NCBI GenBank assembly: GCA_002081555.1
Contig: MZNV01002263.1
Span: 1 to 64,000, forward strand
DNA: 64,000 nt
From: Protostelium mycophagum
Lineage: Eukaryota > Evosea > Variosea > Protosteliida > Protosteliaceae
Direction of reading: 5' to 3'
Both the position numbers and the translations under genes were made by a program. The stretch's first letter is position 1, and the number at the start of each line of letters is the position of its first letter. Of the stretch, positions 23,769 to 35,826 are shown piece after piece. The notes under the pieces were generated by a model that was not told where the DNA came from, did not search any database, and worked only from the letters and a program-made list of their open reading frames with translations.

Positions 23769-25543
23769 TTATATGTTAAGATGTTTGGACATCTGTTCGT
23801 TGTAACGGCCGCCTTTCACTTCGAATTGGTCTACCATCCTTCTGATCTCTTCGTACTCTGATTGAGTGAAGGTGATGTCCGCCGCCTTTGAGTTCTCAAG
23901 GGCTCTGGCGGGTGTTGTGGAGCCAGGGATGGGTACAATGTTATGAGACTGGGTCTTGACCCACGCGATGCTCATTTGAGCTGGTGTCACTCCTACTTGG
24001 GTCAAAAAAATTAACAAAACTTCTATCTACAAAACAGACGAAAATATACAACTCCAATTGCTGGTGTTTTGTGAAAAGTTAGGTTTCAAGATGCCTGCGG
24101 TTGTGCGATCTACACATCAAGCTGCGATTCGCGGTTTTGAGATTCTGCAGAATGAAGAATTGCAACTGACCCTTCTTCTCTGCTTGTCTCTTCACCAATT
24201 CGACCAGTTGCAAATTCTTCTCGAAATTTCCTGGCTGAAAACGGTCCAGTCGTTTGCGATTATCGCCCTCTGGGAGGTCCTCCGGAGTTTTTATTTCTCC
24301 GGTGAGGAGTCCACGAGCCACTGGAGAATATGCGACGAGGACGATGTTCAACTCTTTACAAGCTTGTAGAATACCGTTTGTCTCTGGCTCACAAGAGAAA
24401 AGAGAATATTCCACCTGTTTCATGTGAATTTTAAAGATGGGCGTCTACAACGAGATTATTGAAAAATAAATTTTTTCCAAAGAGACTTCACTACAAGAGA
24501 TTGCAATAATACCGCGAGAAAGTTTTCATTGTGGGTTCACCACATATGCATTGTTGTTCTGTACATGGCTTCTTCGGCGAAGCCCGAGCTGTAAAACAGT
24601 ACACCTGAGTATATGCACAGACATTTGCTACGAATCACAAAATATATAGATGCAAACAAAATGCACAGTAGTAAACGCTTTGTAGTTTGACGTAATACCT
24701 CAACTGCGGTGACGGGGTGCACTTTTTGTGCCCTCCTGATGGTGTCTGCGGACACTTCAGACAAACCAATGTACTTGAATTTTCCTGCATGTCCGTCACT
24801 CATTGTTTTTATTCCCCGAATGTAAGTATCTCGATTTTCAAAAATGTCAATTGATTGAACATTGCCGTAACATTTTTGTCATCAACCCAAGCAGAAAGAC
24901 AGAAAATCTTTCAGAACAAACAAATAGGTATGAGACCTTAATAAAAAGGGTGTTAGGGTGTACCTTCTTTGATCATTTCCACCATTGAATTCATTACGTC
25001 CTCTATGGGGATGTTTCTGTCCAGTCTTGCTGGCTGGAATAAGTCGAGAGATTTTACTCCACCAAGAGCCGCGAGTGTGCGGTCGACGGAATGTCGAAGT
25101 CCTTCTCTAGAGACATCTATGGCGTGCGTCTTGTCATTTACGCAGCCTTTCACAGAGAGGACGGTCTTGGACGCGTAATCAGGGTATCTATTTTATCATC
25201 AATCCAAGATGAAGGAAAATGAACCAAGTAACACGCACCTCTCGTAGAATCTTTTCAGTAATTTGATGTTGGCGAGCTCGTCGTCTGGTCTGTTATAGAA
25301 GTCGCCAGCGTTGAGAAAGTTGCTTCCATTATCTACAGCTGTTTTGATCACCTCAAACGCCTTTAAACGATCAGTTCTATTTTATCAATCAGACGATTAT
25401 CTGCTTTCGGGCACCTGTTCATCTGGAGTCGAAATGGGACGCCAGGTCAGTCCCATCAGGCCAAGCCCAACAGCACCGACATCTGAAGAACCAAAAGCTC
25501 GGTGTGTGGAATGTGTTGTGGAATGAAGGTTTGTGGTAGTCAT
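23769..25543 (-). CDS. Aldo-keto reductase, pyridoxal reductase-like (AKR8 type)
   Basis: The start is probably at 25543 ([20 protein letters not shown]), inside a longer frame. Exon 1 gives [17 protein letters not shown]; the next gives [20 protein letters not shown] with the catalytic Asp and Tyr of the AKR fold (usually DTAxxYG). Then come [11 protein letters not shown] (active-site Lys), [57 protein letters not shown] and the NADPH-binding C-terminal block [20 protein letters not shown], ending SKHLNI at 23769. The overall order and the ARLD motif resemble fungal pyridoxal reductase, which reduces pyridoxal to pyridoxine in vitamin B6 salvage; that substrate is inferred. Other AKR substrates are possible. 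Confidence 0.85.
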
Positions 25544-25652
25544 TTTGTCTCTTGTCTTGAGATGGAATTTTACGTAACATCCCCACGTGACATCACCTTC
25601 TACAAATCTGAAATTCACAAATCAGAAGAGAGCGCAACCCACAACCACCAAG

Positions 25653-25856
25653 ATGAACGTTAATCACACTCAAGACACTTCCAACAATCAAGCAGCTTCT
25701 GAAGGGTTCATACCAGATGGAAGCACTCGAGATCTACGCGACAGAATGGGCGAAGAAACTTCTGGAACAAAGATCAAAGGAGCTCATGGCATTTCTGGAA
25801 AGATCTCTGCGGTGGTGCACTCTATAGATGGAAAGGTACAAAATGCATCCCACTGA
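25653..25856 (+). CDS. Small hydrophilic protein, unrecognised
   Basis: A 67-codon frame begins MNVNHTQDTSNNQAASEGF and ends VHSIDGKVQNASH, with AATAAA right after the stop (25862-25867). It is polar, rich in Gly, Ser and Asn, and without Cys or a membrane segment. The frame is open well upstream of the Met. A GTACAA at the GK codon could be a splice donor to a further exon. It is placed between divergent AKR and EF2. I do not recognise a family; it could be a stress-type disordered protein. Confidence 0.4.
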   Translation: MNVNHTQDTSNNQAASEGFIPDGSTRDLRDRMGEETSGTKIKGAHGISGKISAVVHSIDGKVQNASH

Positions 25857-26172
25857 TCAACAATAAACCCAGTTCTCTTCTATTATTCACTGGGGTAAGA
25901 TTGTCGTCATTTCCATTTCCAGAAGTGATCATTCTCGAATGAGAATGGGTCCATCCGGAATTATTTGGATTTTTGTGGTTATTACCGAGACAACAGGTGA
26001 ACAATCGTACAGAATAAACCAAGTATAATTCAAAAAATGGTGTTCAGCGAAGGCAGAGCCTGCTCTGTGCAATAAACATAACAAAGAGCATTGAAGTGCA
26101 ACTAAGATAAAGAGTCTGGTTGCAAAGCAATCTTTAGAACACACCCGAAACAGTCAAAACAAGTCAGAACAA

Positions 26173-28934
26173 ATGGTGAGAAGCTCGTGACTTGACCGTC
26201 AACTGAAGATTTGAAGGTGAACTTCACCGTGGAACAGATGCGCCAGATCATGGACACGCCGACCAACATCCGCAACATGTCAGTCATCGCTCACGTCGAC
26301 CACGGTATGTCTTTATCCTAATCATCTGCAACATTGAAACAAGCTTGTTTCTATGTCAAAGATAGATGAAGCTGATCAACACAGGGAAATCAACATTGAC
26401 CGACTCACTGGTTGCTGCCGCAGGCATCATCAATCCTGAAGATGCTGGAGCAGTTCGAGCTACCGATACCCGCCCCGATGAGCAGATGCGCGGAATCACC
26501 ATCAAGTCCACTGGTATTTCCCTCTACTTCAACATGGACCAAAACTTTGGCCTGCCCAAGGACGCCAAGAGCCCGGAGTTTCTCATCAACTTGATCGACT
26601 CCCCCGGCCACGTCGACTTTTCCTCTGAAGTGACAGCCGCCTTGCGTGTCACTGACGGAGCTCTTGTTGTTGTAGACACTGTGGAAGGAGGATGTGTACA
26701 GACTGAGACCGTGTTAAGACAAGCTCTGGCCGAGAGGATCATTCCTGTCCTGTGCATCAACAAACTTGACCGCGCCTTTTTGGAACTACAACTCGACCCC
26801 GAGAGTATGTACAACAACTTTGTGAGGATCATCGAAAAGATCAACGTTACCCTTGCGACACATCAAGATGAGCTCATGGGTGACATCTCCGTATATCCTG
26901 AGAAAGGGAATGTGAGTCTTGAACATCATTGTGTCTTATATCTTCTGACGCTGATAGGTGGCATTTGCTGCTGGCCTTCACGGATGGGCTTTTACTCTGT
27001 CTAAGTTTGCCAGGATTTACGCCAAGAGATTCAATGTGGATGTCGAAAAGATGACATCACGTCTTTGGGGCGACAACTACTTCGATGCAGAATCGAAGAA
27101 GTGGACTTCCGACAGCATCAGTGCCTCGGGCAAACCTCTATCGCGTGCCTTCTGCCAATTCATCCTCACCCCTATCTCTCAGATCTTTGCAGCCGCAATG
27201 CAAGATGACCACGACAAGCTAAACAAGTATTTGGAGGTCATGGGAATATCCCTGACTGCAGAGGACCGCAAACAGAAAGAGAAGAAACTGATCAAGTGCG
27301 TCATGCAGAAGTGGTTGCCAGCGGACGAAGCTTTGCTCGAGATGATTGTGAAGCACCTACCCTCACCCGCAAAAGCACAGAAGTATAGGGTCAATAACCT
27401 CTACACGGGCCCACTCGATGACGTCACAGCCGAGGCAATACGGAATTGCGACCCATCTGGACCGCTTGTCATGTATGTGTCAAAGATGGTTCCCACGGCA
27501 GATCTATCAAGATTCTTCGCATTCGGAAGAGTTTACTCCGGCACTTTACGCTCCGGCCAGAAAGTCAGAATCTTGGGCGCAAATTACGAGTTCGGGAAGA
27601 AGGAGGATCTTTACGTCAAGACCTGTCAGAGAACTGTCATCATGATGGGAAAGAAGACTGAACCGGTGGATTCCGTCCCATGTGGAAACACTTGCGCAGT
27701 AGTGGGAGTCGACCAGTTTATCCTCAAATCAGCCACACTTACCAGTGACGAGACATCACACCCCATTGTCACGATGAAATTTTCTGTCAGCCCGGTAGTT
27801 AGCGTGGCAGTTGCACCGGTTCACGCTTCGGACCTTCCCAAGCTAGTAGAGGGCCTCAAGCGACTATCAAAATCTGATCCAGTGGTCCGCGTGGAGACGA
27901 GCGAGACCGGAGAGCACGTCGTGTCAGGTGCTGGAGAATTGCACTTGGAGATCTGCATCAGCGATCTGCGAGATTTCATGAACGAAGCCCCGTTGCAGAC
28001 ATCACAACCGCTGGTATCATACAAAGAAACAGTCACCAGCACGTCAAGTATGACAGCCATGTCAAAATCACCCAACAAGCACAATCGGCTGTACGCTGAG
28101 GCTTCACCCTTATGCGACGACAATGAGATGGCGGAGAAGCTTGCCGTCACCATCGAGAGCGGAAAGATATCAAAGGATGTCAAAATCAGAAGCAGGCAGT
28201 TTGTGGAAGATTTCGGATGGGACTTGAACGACACCAGAAAGATCTGGGCTTTTGGACCAGAGGAGGATGGAGCAAACATCTGTGTAGACACAACAAGAGG
28301 AGTTCAATACCTCAATGATGTAAGTTGTCTCATCTTATTCATTTCCTGTCAAGTGTGATGCTCATTCACACAGACAAAAGACATGGTCGTAGCAGCATTC
28401 AAGTGGACAACAAGGGAAGGTGTCTTGGCTGGAGAGAACCTTCGTGGAGTTCGTTTCAACGTGATGGATGCCACACTCCACAGCGATGCCATTCATCGAG
28501 GAGGAGGACAGATCTTACCTGCTGCGAGACGTGTCTTCTATGCCGCACAGCTATTGTCCAAGCCGCGTCTGCAAGAGCCTATCTTCGCCGTCGACATTTC
28601 CGCTCCCCAAACAGCTATGGGTGGTATCTACAACGTATTGAACAAGCGAAGAGGGACCATCATCGACGAGGTCCAGTCATTCGGGTCACCTCTGACATCT
28701 GTCAAGTGCCATCTACCGGTTGCAGAGTCCTTCGGCTTCACAGCTGATCTTAGACAAGAAACGGGCGGCCAAGCTTTTCCTCAGCTCAAGTTTGACCATT
28801 GGAGGACCACGCTTGGCGATCCTTTCGGCCAGAGAGACATTGACCTCAAGGCATTGGAGGTGGTACAGGGCATCAGAAAGCGAAAGGGTCTGGGAGAAGC
28901 ACTTCCCCTCTCTGCTTATATGGACAAGTTGTAG
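26173..28934 (+). CDS. EEF2: Translation elongation factor 2 (eEF2)
   Basis: GTPase that drives ribosome translocation. Five exons join in phase: exon 1 is just the ATG (26173-26175) followed by GTGAGA; exon 2 (26217-26304) gives [20 protein letters not shown] and AHVDHG; exon 3 (26385-26911) begins [14 protein letters not shown], so the P-loop is split by an intron; exon 4 (26958-28319) and exon 5 (28374-28934) complete the protein. Visible marks are [12 protein letters not shown] (G3), [13 protein letters not shown] (G4), the switch-I Thr in [12 protein letters not shown], and [19 protein letters not shown] near the end, where the His is the site of diphthamide in other eukaryotes. The C terminus is [19 protein letters not shown]. 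Introns are 41-80 nt. The AAATAAAATC beyond the stop is a likely polyadenylation signal. Length and motifs are normal; this looks like the main functional copy. Confidence 0.98.
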
Positions 28935-29271
28935 GATGTATAAATGCAAATAAAATCAAGTCTTGATCAGACCCCGCATAAGATTTTTCTTATTATTTCT
29001 AGAAAACAAAGTCTCTAGGTGATTTTTCTGCTAAATTTATTGATTTAAACATATATTACACAATTTTCAAATTGAGTTTGCTGTTTATGATGATTTACCT
29101 CTTTGACCGACGGAGGCGGTACCATCTAGATCGACATCACGGCGTAATCGTCTGCGTGCTTCTGTTCTCCTCTGTTGTCTAAATATTTTCTGTTGATTCA
29201 TCTTCATTCCCATTTTCCCGCCAAAAATTCCCTCGTTTAAATTTCCCAGTCCGATCGACATCAGAAGGATT
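28935..29271. other. Spacer between EF2 and CDT1
   Basis: It holds the EF2 3' end and the CDT1 5' region. No open frame or repeat is seen. The CDT1 5' side includes the word TTCCCGCCAAAAATTCCC (29213-29230), an E2F-like TTTSGCGC/TTCCCGCC motif, which fits a gene that fires at G1/S. Similar TTCCCGCCAAAA words occur in several introns here, so it is not diagnostic. Confidence 0.4.
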
Positions 29272-31099
29272 ATGCCACCCCGAAAGAAGGTGATAGCGCG
29301 TAGGAACCTTGGCACATCGACACCAGTCGTTGTGGAAGATGAAAATGACCAAGATATAAAACCAATAAAAAGAACTTCCAAGAGAAAGAATGCCGAGCTG
29401 AACATGGAGGTAACAGGACTTTGATTGACGTCAGCATGTTGACCATTTATCAGAACGATGGTGAAGAGATCGAAAACAAAAAGGTGTCACGGCAGCAAGT
29501 GGAGTCAACATCATATAAGCATAAGGGTAGTTCGAGAGGTGAGCATGCGCTTCTGTTTTTTTGGGAAATTACTTTTTCATTGTGATTTCACTGTGAACAT
29601 TCGTCAACCTTGGAATGACATAAAAACGAAAAACGATAACTCTGTGAAGGCAAAGATCTGACAAACAGTCATTATTATTCATACGGTCGCATGTACAAAT
29701 GAAAGACGCAATATTCGCTCACTTTTACAGCGTTGCAAATGGCAAAAATGGTGGCAAACGACGAAGATGTCATCCAAAAGGTCAGTCTCCTCATCAGTGA
29801 CACGTCTCATCAAGATCAGGTTCCTTCTACATCACCGAAAAAGGTCCAAAAGGACACTTTTGCACCTGTTGAAACTGTGACCATCAACAACGATGTCAGT
29901 CCAAATCGATTCTATCGTTTTCTTCATACTTTGCAGGTGAAATTTGTCCCGCCAAAATCGCCTTCCATCTTGAAAAAAAAAATGCAGAAATCAGCAAGTC
30001 AAGATAAAAAGAGTGTCAAATTCACAAAAACGTGGGTCGAATTGAAAACTTGTTTGAATTTGAATATTTTCATCAGAGATGAGGCCACCACCGAAGATGT
30101 CAAAATCAAAGTGGAGACGCAGTTCGTCACGAAAAGCCCGTCTACAAGTCCATCTACAACTGCTTCCACATCAAGGAGGAGTGAAAGTCCCATTATACCA
30201 TTGAGCCCATCTATAACACAGTTCAATCTGCCCACATCTTTCACGCATCTGTTGGAGGTATTTTTAGTGATTTCCCTCATCCGCGAGATTTTCCCGCCTT
30301 TTGTTGATCTATTTTTAGATGTTTGAATCCTTAGAATCTGCATTTTGTCTATTGGAAGATCGCAAGAGCATCTGCACATTTGACAAGTTGAGTCGTGCGG
30401 TTACCAGTATGATGAACAAGTAAGCCGTTCCATTTTTTTGCGCCCTGATGTGTACAGGACCATGTCGACGCATGTGATGGGACAGATCTGTACCATCTAT
30501 CCCGAAGGTTACGACTTCAAGATTTTGAGACGAGACCTCGTTGTAATGCGTCGAATCTCTGCGATTGCACTGCAAAACAACCCCCAAGCGAAAGAAGAAT
30601 TCTTCACAATGATTACGTCAAATGCGGAGTTGCAAAACAGAAGGAACACCTTCAAAAAAAATCTTGTAATACAGGCAAAAATACACGAGGTAAATTGTCT
30701 CGTTGTAGATGCAGCTGTAAAATGACTAGGGCGAGGATTCCGAAAATATTCCAGAAATAAAATCGAGCATACTCCCCCTGCCATCAGAAAATGAGCCGAA
30801 AAAAGAAGCTAAAAAGCCAAAGATTAAACCCGTTCTGGAGGTAATTACAATGGTGTAGACAGCAAGAGATTTCGTTTTAAATTTCGCAGAAGGTCAACCA
30901 AGAAATTTCTGAGGAGAAAATGGAAGCCATAAGATCTATGCCAATTCCTCAAGAACTCCAAGGAATAAACCCCAATATACTCTATAAGGTAATAATTCTA
31001 CAACGTTGTAGATGAGATGACATAATAATTAATTTACGCGGTGCAGATTCGCCAGAGAGAGTTGATGAAGCAGGAGTCACAAAAGGCGGGGTCCAAATG
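29272..31099 (+). CDS. CDT1: Replication licensing factor CDT1
   Basis: The start MPPRKKVIARRNLGTSTP is basic, as in CDT1. Disordered Ser/Thr/Pro-rich exons follow (29740-30250). The winged-helix domain begins FNLPTSFTHLLE, and after a 58-nt intron continues MFESLESAFCLLEDRKSICT and FDKLSRAVTSMMNK, then (30462 on) MSTHVMGQICTIYPEGYDFK, RISAIALQNNPQ. This is the geminin/MCM-binding CDT1 fold, where animals have 'LAEMFRSMD...VTFxKVxxxVxxMxxKxF...QIKxVYP'. A second short winged-helix end is seen in MEAIRSMPIPQELQGINP and the tail RQRELMKQESQKAGSK, stop at 31097-31099. CDT1 loads the MCM2-7 helicase at origins. The first exon ends near 29409; a few middle exons are uncertain. Confidence 0.82.
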
Positions 31100-31950
31100 A
31101 ACATTCTTTGACCATCTGTTGTTGAAATAAAGGGTTCGCACAGATCGAGCAAGATCCAATCTGAAAAAATCTCGGCGATTTTCGTCCTGTTTGCGAAGCA
31201 ATCTGAGCTCTCTGCTGCAGAAGTGAACCCAGCTGACGTCTAAAACGCGGCCAGCTTGCGTCAACTCGACAGCAGAAGATTGAGGCCGGAGAATTTTTTC
31301 CAGTGCCGCAGCTGATCCTTGGAAAGATCATTCTCGCACATTTCAACCAAATTTAACACACACAAGACCTGAAAGTCTGTACTGGTAAACTTGGCCGCGC
31401 AAAGCATCGCAAGATGTACTACATCAGCAGAGATTGGGAAAGGTGACTGTCATATTTATTATCTTCATCTCGAAAGAATATGTTCTAAAGACTATCACGA
31501 AACTGTCAGCTGATTACAAGACTGTCTGACCTAAACATCTTTGATCTTCTCTATGTTCTCTGTGCCTTTATTGACTTTTTATATTAGACAACTAGGCGAA
31601 GTCTTCAAGTTGATCTTCGCCACAAGAGAGATACAATTATCAAAGATGAGACTCTCCCATGTTCTGCAAGTTAGAGCCGCCAAATCCGGTGGACTTTTCA
31701 TTCCCAAAGATGATGAATCATCTCCAAGCACAATAGAAGGTGCAGCTGTACAATTACTTGGTTTTGTGTAAATAAAAAGAGGTTGGATTCATCAGTCACT
31801 TCATTATGATCCCCGGAAATGTGAGATGTCTTCTTTCTCGAGATGTTCGCATTGTTGCTCTTCAGAATGAGCTCTCTGTACATCCAAAAGAGGTGTAGTG
31901 TCCGAGAACACGATAAAATCCAACTGTGCGTCAATGTTTATTAGATGATT
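31100..31950. other. Region with conflicting small ORFs on both strands
   Basis: Two readings compete. On the plus strand a 70-residue peptide can be built from MYYISRDWER (31413), an intron (31451-31586) and QLGEVFKLIFATREIQLSK, ending in AAVQLLGFV with TAAATAAA at the stop. On the minus strand an exon after TATGACAG reads DVVHLAMLCAAKFTSTDFQ and DQLRHWKKFSGLNLLLSS (about 31275-31430), and upstream of it MKSPPDLAALTCRTWESL (about 31650-31700). Neither matches a family I know, and I cannot choose. An AATAAA at 31127-31132 probably ends the CDT1 transcript. Confidence 0.35.
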
Positions 31951-34482
31951 TCATCTGGTGAGGACCACCTGATCCTTCACTTGCCCATCCTCGCTCGTGG
32001 TGAAACTGAGATGTTGATCAGAAGATTCATCAAGAGAGATGATTACCTCCAAGTGAGCACGGTCTTGTTGGCCTCAATGTTTCCATAACCCCACTTGGGA
32101 ATCTTCATCGCGTCATCATCATGTCGATCTTCTCATCACATTTAGACATTACGCACCTGTTTCAATGCCCAAACGGGTAATTGAGAGGGCCAGCCGGTGT
32201 TCCCTTCTCTGTTGCCACCCGCTCCGTTCACGATGTAGATGGGTGCATCCTTTTGGCTCGCAACAACGCTCTTGTATAATGGAGCTGTGCGCTCGTAACC
32301 TTTAAGAATTAATTATTTATTGAGATCACAAACACAGTGATCGGACCTAAACCCTAAACCCTCTACGCAACAAGAAAATCAAGAAGAGGACAAAAAATCA
32401 CCGTGTTTGTGGGCCTGAATGACAAGGTTGACTTTGTTCTTGTAAAGTATATCCTCAATAGATATTCTCAAGGCTTCGGCCATCAAGTCACAGTTCAAAT
32501 AATCTGTCAAGATTCAGAAATACGTGAGATTTCCGTGAAATTTCACCTTCGTTGCTGCAGTAGAGCGGTCTGTGTACGTAAACAACGATCCAAGGCTGGT
32601 CTTGTCTGTTCTTTTGGGCGTTTTCCAAATCGCTTTTCAACCAGGTAATTTGCTCTCTGCGTAATCTTCAGCCCTCTACAACTCTTTTCCTCTGAACATA
32701 AAGTTCTGAAAGACGGATGTAGACGTACGGTGACATGTAGGCGACATTTGCGGTAGACTCAGAGTTCAACGCGATAAAGTGTACTGGACCGTAGTTCCAG
32801 GAATAATAAGTGTTGGAATTTGATCCACTTTCTACTCCTGGCATCGAGAATCTATTTATAGATCAGTTTTTTGGTTCGTTGTAGTGAGCCGCTTCAATGG
32901 TTTATGTAGTGGGAAATAATTTACCTGTACATGTAGCCCTCAATACCAAGAGCGGTGACGTAGAATATCTCGTGATTACCGGGGCATACCATGTAGGGGA
33001 TATTCGCCACCACTGTGATGACGTCATGATGAGACGTCATAGGGGTGTGATGACGTCATAATACGTACCTGACTCGACGCGTCTGAAATATTGGTCCCAT
33101 CTGGCCTGGTATCCATCTACAACGAGTCAGTTGCTTTTTTGTGAATTTTGAACATCACCGGCATACGCGATATCTCCACTGTGTACAATGACATCGATGG
33201 CCTCAGATTTTACAGCGTTGTAGAGGGCATTTATGGTTGGCTCCGCCTCGGGGTCAATACCCATGTCTCCAATCACGGCTGGAGAGCTGAGTGAAATTTC
33301 TGTGGAATTTCGCGGAAAACTCACCGAAACGGAAAGTGTCGCGTTTGGGAGAAAAAGTTTTGAAGGAAAATACCTGCAGTAAGATTATGACGAATAATGA
33401 CGTCATCATCACAAAGGTTAAGTCATTCGCTCTTCCACGGCTCTGCCGCTTGTCGACAAAACTTCTGAATAATGTACGTGTACATCCATCTACAACGCTC
33501 ACCTCGCTGTAGCCCGCGACCGAACCTCCAACTTGATAAAAATACCTCGTGTCAGCAGATAAGTTTGTCATGACAACCTTGTGAAGATATCCTTGCCAGC
33601 CACCAAAAGTGTACGTCTACAATCGTCAGGAAATTTCAGTGAAATTTCGACTGACGTATTGAAGGCCGGTGGCGGACTTGGTCAAATCTGCAGCGTTGGT
33701 ACCGTAGGAAACGAGAGAGTCGTCCATGTTGCGGGTGACCCAAATTGCGGTCATGGAACTCACTCCATCACCGGACAATGCAAGATGGACCTTTAAGACA
33801 TTCAACATCATGATGAGCTTTTAAAGATTTAGAGTGGCTCTGCCAACATTCAAGTGTCCGTAACTCTGCGGAGCAGTTGTTGGTTCTTCAAAAAAATGTT
33901 CTGAAATTTAGACGGATGGTGGAAAGATTCGACGAAAAGCTGACCGACCTGCTCTGGCTTATCTTGAGTGCAGCAAGGTTCAGTGCAGTAGCTAAGCATT
34001 CTGAAGATGATTAAGAAGCGGATAGAGAATAAAACCTCCTACGTGCATAAGGTCTTCTGATTATACTCTTCTCTCTTCAATAGGAATGGGAGGATCTTTT
34101 CTGCATCGAGGATCAACTCTGCGGCCATTTTCTCGCACTGCAGAGATCAGTATGGAAGACAACAAAAAATCATGTGACCTTGTCGTCAACACTTGGAATG
34201 TATTTGCAAACGGCTTGAATCTTCTCGATGAGGTATGTTGTTGATATATTGGACTCCAGAGAGTCAATCAAACTCTCAAAAACGGAATGACAGAGATAAC
34301 ATTCCACAGCGGCTCGGATTGGTCCGACTTTACCAAAGACTTGAACACTAGAGGATAATCAAAAAAACAGTCAATTGTCATCACAGGACTCACTCTTGAT
34401 GGGACTTTTGTCGGAAGGGAACTTGAGGTATCACTGCAAATACAGCGATTATCAAAGATAAGAGGATGATATGGACCTTCAT
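31951..34482 (-). CDS. Secreted purple acid phosphatase with an N-terminal saposin-B-like domain
   Basis: Exon 1 (start 34482) begins MKVHIILLSLIIAVFAVIPQ, a signal peptide. The next exons give AAVECYLCHSVFESLIDSLE, IEKIQAVCKYIPSVDDKCEK and KREEYNQKTLC, the Cys spacing of a saposin-B domain. Then comes a PAP N-terminal fibronectin-like domain (VHLALSGDGVSSMTAIWVTR; ADTRYFYQVGGSVAG) and a metallophosphatase domain with all five metal motifs: VIGDMGID, VIVHSGDIAYAGD, VCPGNHEIFY, VVYVHRPLY and IQAHKHG before YERTAPLY. The tail ends IPKWGYGNIEANKTVLTW and, after an intron, DGQVKDQVVLTR with stop at 31951-31953. The enzyme should hydrolyse phosphate esters in lysosomes or outside the cell. A saposin domain in front of a phosphatase is known from acid sphingomyelinase, but that enzyme lacks the PAP fibronectin-like part. 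Exon phase at the saposin/PAP border is not fully solved, so two genes cannot be excluded. Confidence 0.82.
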
Positions 34483-34812
34483 CTTGATGCTGTTTGTTTT
34501 CTACTGTCGGTTTTGTAATTTTCCGGCGGATTAATTATTATTAATACGCTGCCAACACCCACCAAAATGGTTTCAGCATCAGCTTCGAGTTCTCTTTCTT
34601 GAAAGAGCTGCCTCCAGAGAAGATGCATTGTTAAACTGCGGGGTCGATGATAAATGGCTTGTACAGATGGTCACATGAGGCTAGATGAGCTGAGGCATCT
34701 CGTCTTTTCTAGTCTGCTGGTCAAAGACTCTGCCTTAATTGTAAAGAGGTCAGGTGATCGACACAACTCGACCTCTTTACATGAATCCCGTAGGTTTTGA
34801 AGGAGGCCATCG
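34483..34812. other. Divergent promoter region with a hairpin
   Basis: This spacer separates the divergent phosphatase gene and the gene at 34813. At 34741-34780 perfect 11-base arms GTAAAGAGGTC and GACCTCTTTAC enclose an 18-base loop. An ATG follows immediately at 34781 but its frame closes early. No other feature is seen. Confidence 0.6.
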
Positions 34813-35521
34813 ATGTTCTCGTTTCCTCAAGAGTCGGAGATACCATTCATTCATTTAGCTGTTTCCTGTTGTGGGGTGTCTGTTCAGGTAATTTTTTCGG
34901 ATATCTACAACGACATTTTCTCGACTTTTTTGGAACAAGTCGGAATCTTCAAGATGGGCCTCTCTGGTCTTATCAAATCTGTGTTCATCGGCAAGGATGA
35001 AGAGGCCATCATTAAGAGGGAGACTTTCTACAATGGTGAAGCTTGTGCCTGGTTTGCCGTGATTCGACCTGAAGGCGATAACGTCTACTTTAAGGACGTT
35101 ATGGCGGCCTATTTTGGTTTGGCAGAGTTCGAGGTCGTATCAGAAACAAAAAGCAAGATTGTCTTTAAACATCCAAAATTGAAGACGAACATCACTGCGG
35201 CTTTCGGAAAGAATGAAAAGATGGAGCGGATCTTGCAGGTAAGTCTCGAGTGATAATCTGTGTGGTGATGATGGCGATGGATCTGAACCGATCCCAGATT
35301 AACTTTGATAGAGAAATAGAAGAGACACAACTGCGTCTATACCTTCCTCTGGCAGAGGTGAAGAATAACATGCTGATTCGTACTGTTCTCATCATTTTCA
35401 GATACCTCTATATTACAAGAAGCAGCTGGAAGACTTCGGACATCATCTGGCAACGATGGGATTGTTAAGAGGGCAGACAACACCATTGAAAGATGTGAGC
35501 AGGTTGGATCGAGCTGGATGA
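34813..35521 (+). CDS. Unrecognised soluble protein, about 190 residues
   Basis: The ATG at 34813 opens an exon running to about 35239 (MFSFPQESEIPFIHLAVSCC...NEKMERILQ before GTAAGT); after one intron the frame continues IPLYYKKQLEDFGHHLATMG and closes at 35519-35521. The protein looks real: balanced composition, strong helices and strands (VQVIFSDIYNDIFSTFLEQ; GEACAWFAVIRPEGDNVYFK; AAYFGLAEFEVVSETKSKIV). There is no signal peptide or membrane segment. I cannot assign a family. A start further upstream through GTAATT at 34890 used as exon edge is possible. Confidence 0.6.
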
Positions 35522-35826
35522 TGACAAACCACGACGAATGTTTCTGCATCTTGCAAACACAATCTCTTCGACCCTGTTCTTCCCTTATAATTCTCATTTG
35601 CATCTTACAGATGATTACATTGTCACAAAAGACCAGTACAATTTAACCTTTCATTTAGGCAGAAATATGCTATAGAATAGATATCACATAGAGATCAACA
35701 CTGCGGCAAAGCCAGTGCAGCCAAATGAGTGCAATACAAAAAATCTCGTCAACTGTTTGACAATAAAAGGTGAAGAGGCACCAAGCAATAGAGAGGTCAG
35801 CGCCAGTTGCAATCACGCCCCTCACA
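35522..35826. other. Intergenic, no gene seen
   Basis: It contains the 3' region of the preceding gene and the promoter of the next. A CTGCGGCAAAGCC word (35701-35713), one of several in the window, is the only item of note. Confidence 0.5.

Noticed and set aside
27821-28291. 156-codon minus-strand ORF
   Set aside because: Antisense shadow inside the EF2 coding region.
33811-33811. Phosphatase start at MMLNVLKVHLALSG
   Set aside because: It would remove the signal peptide from a secreted enzyme family; an exon edge before VHLALSGDG fits better.
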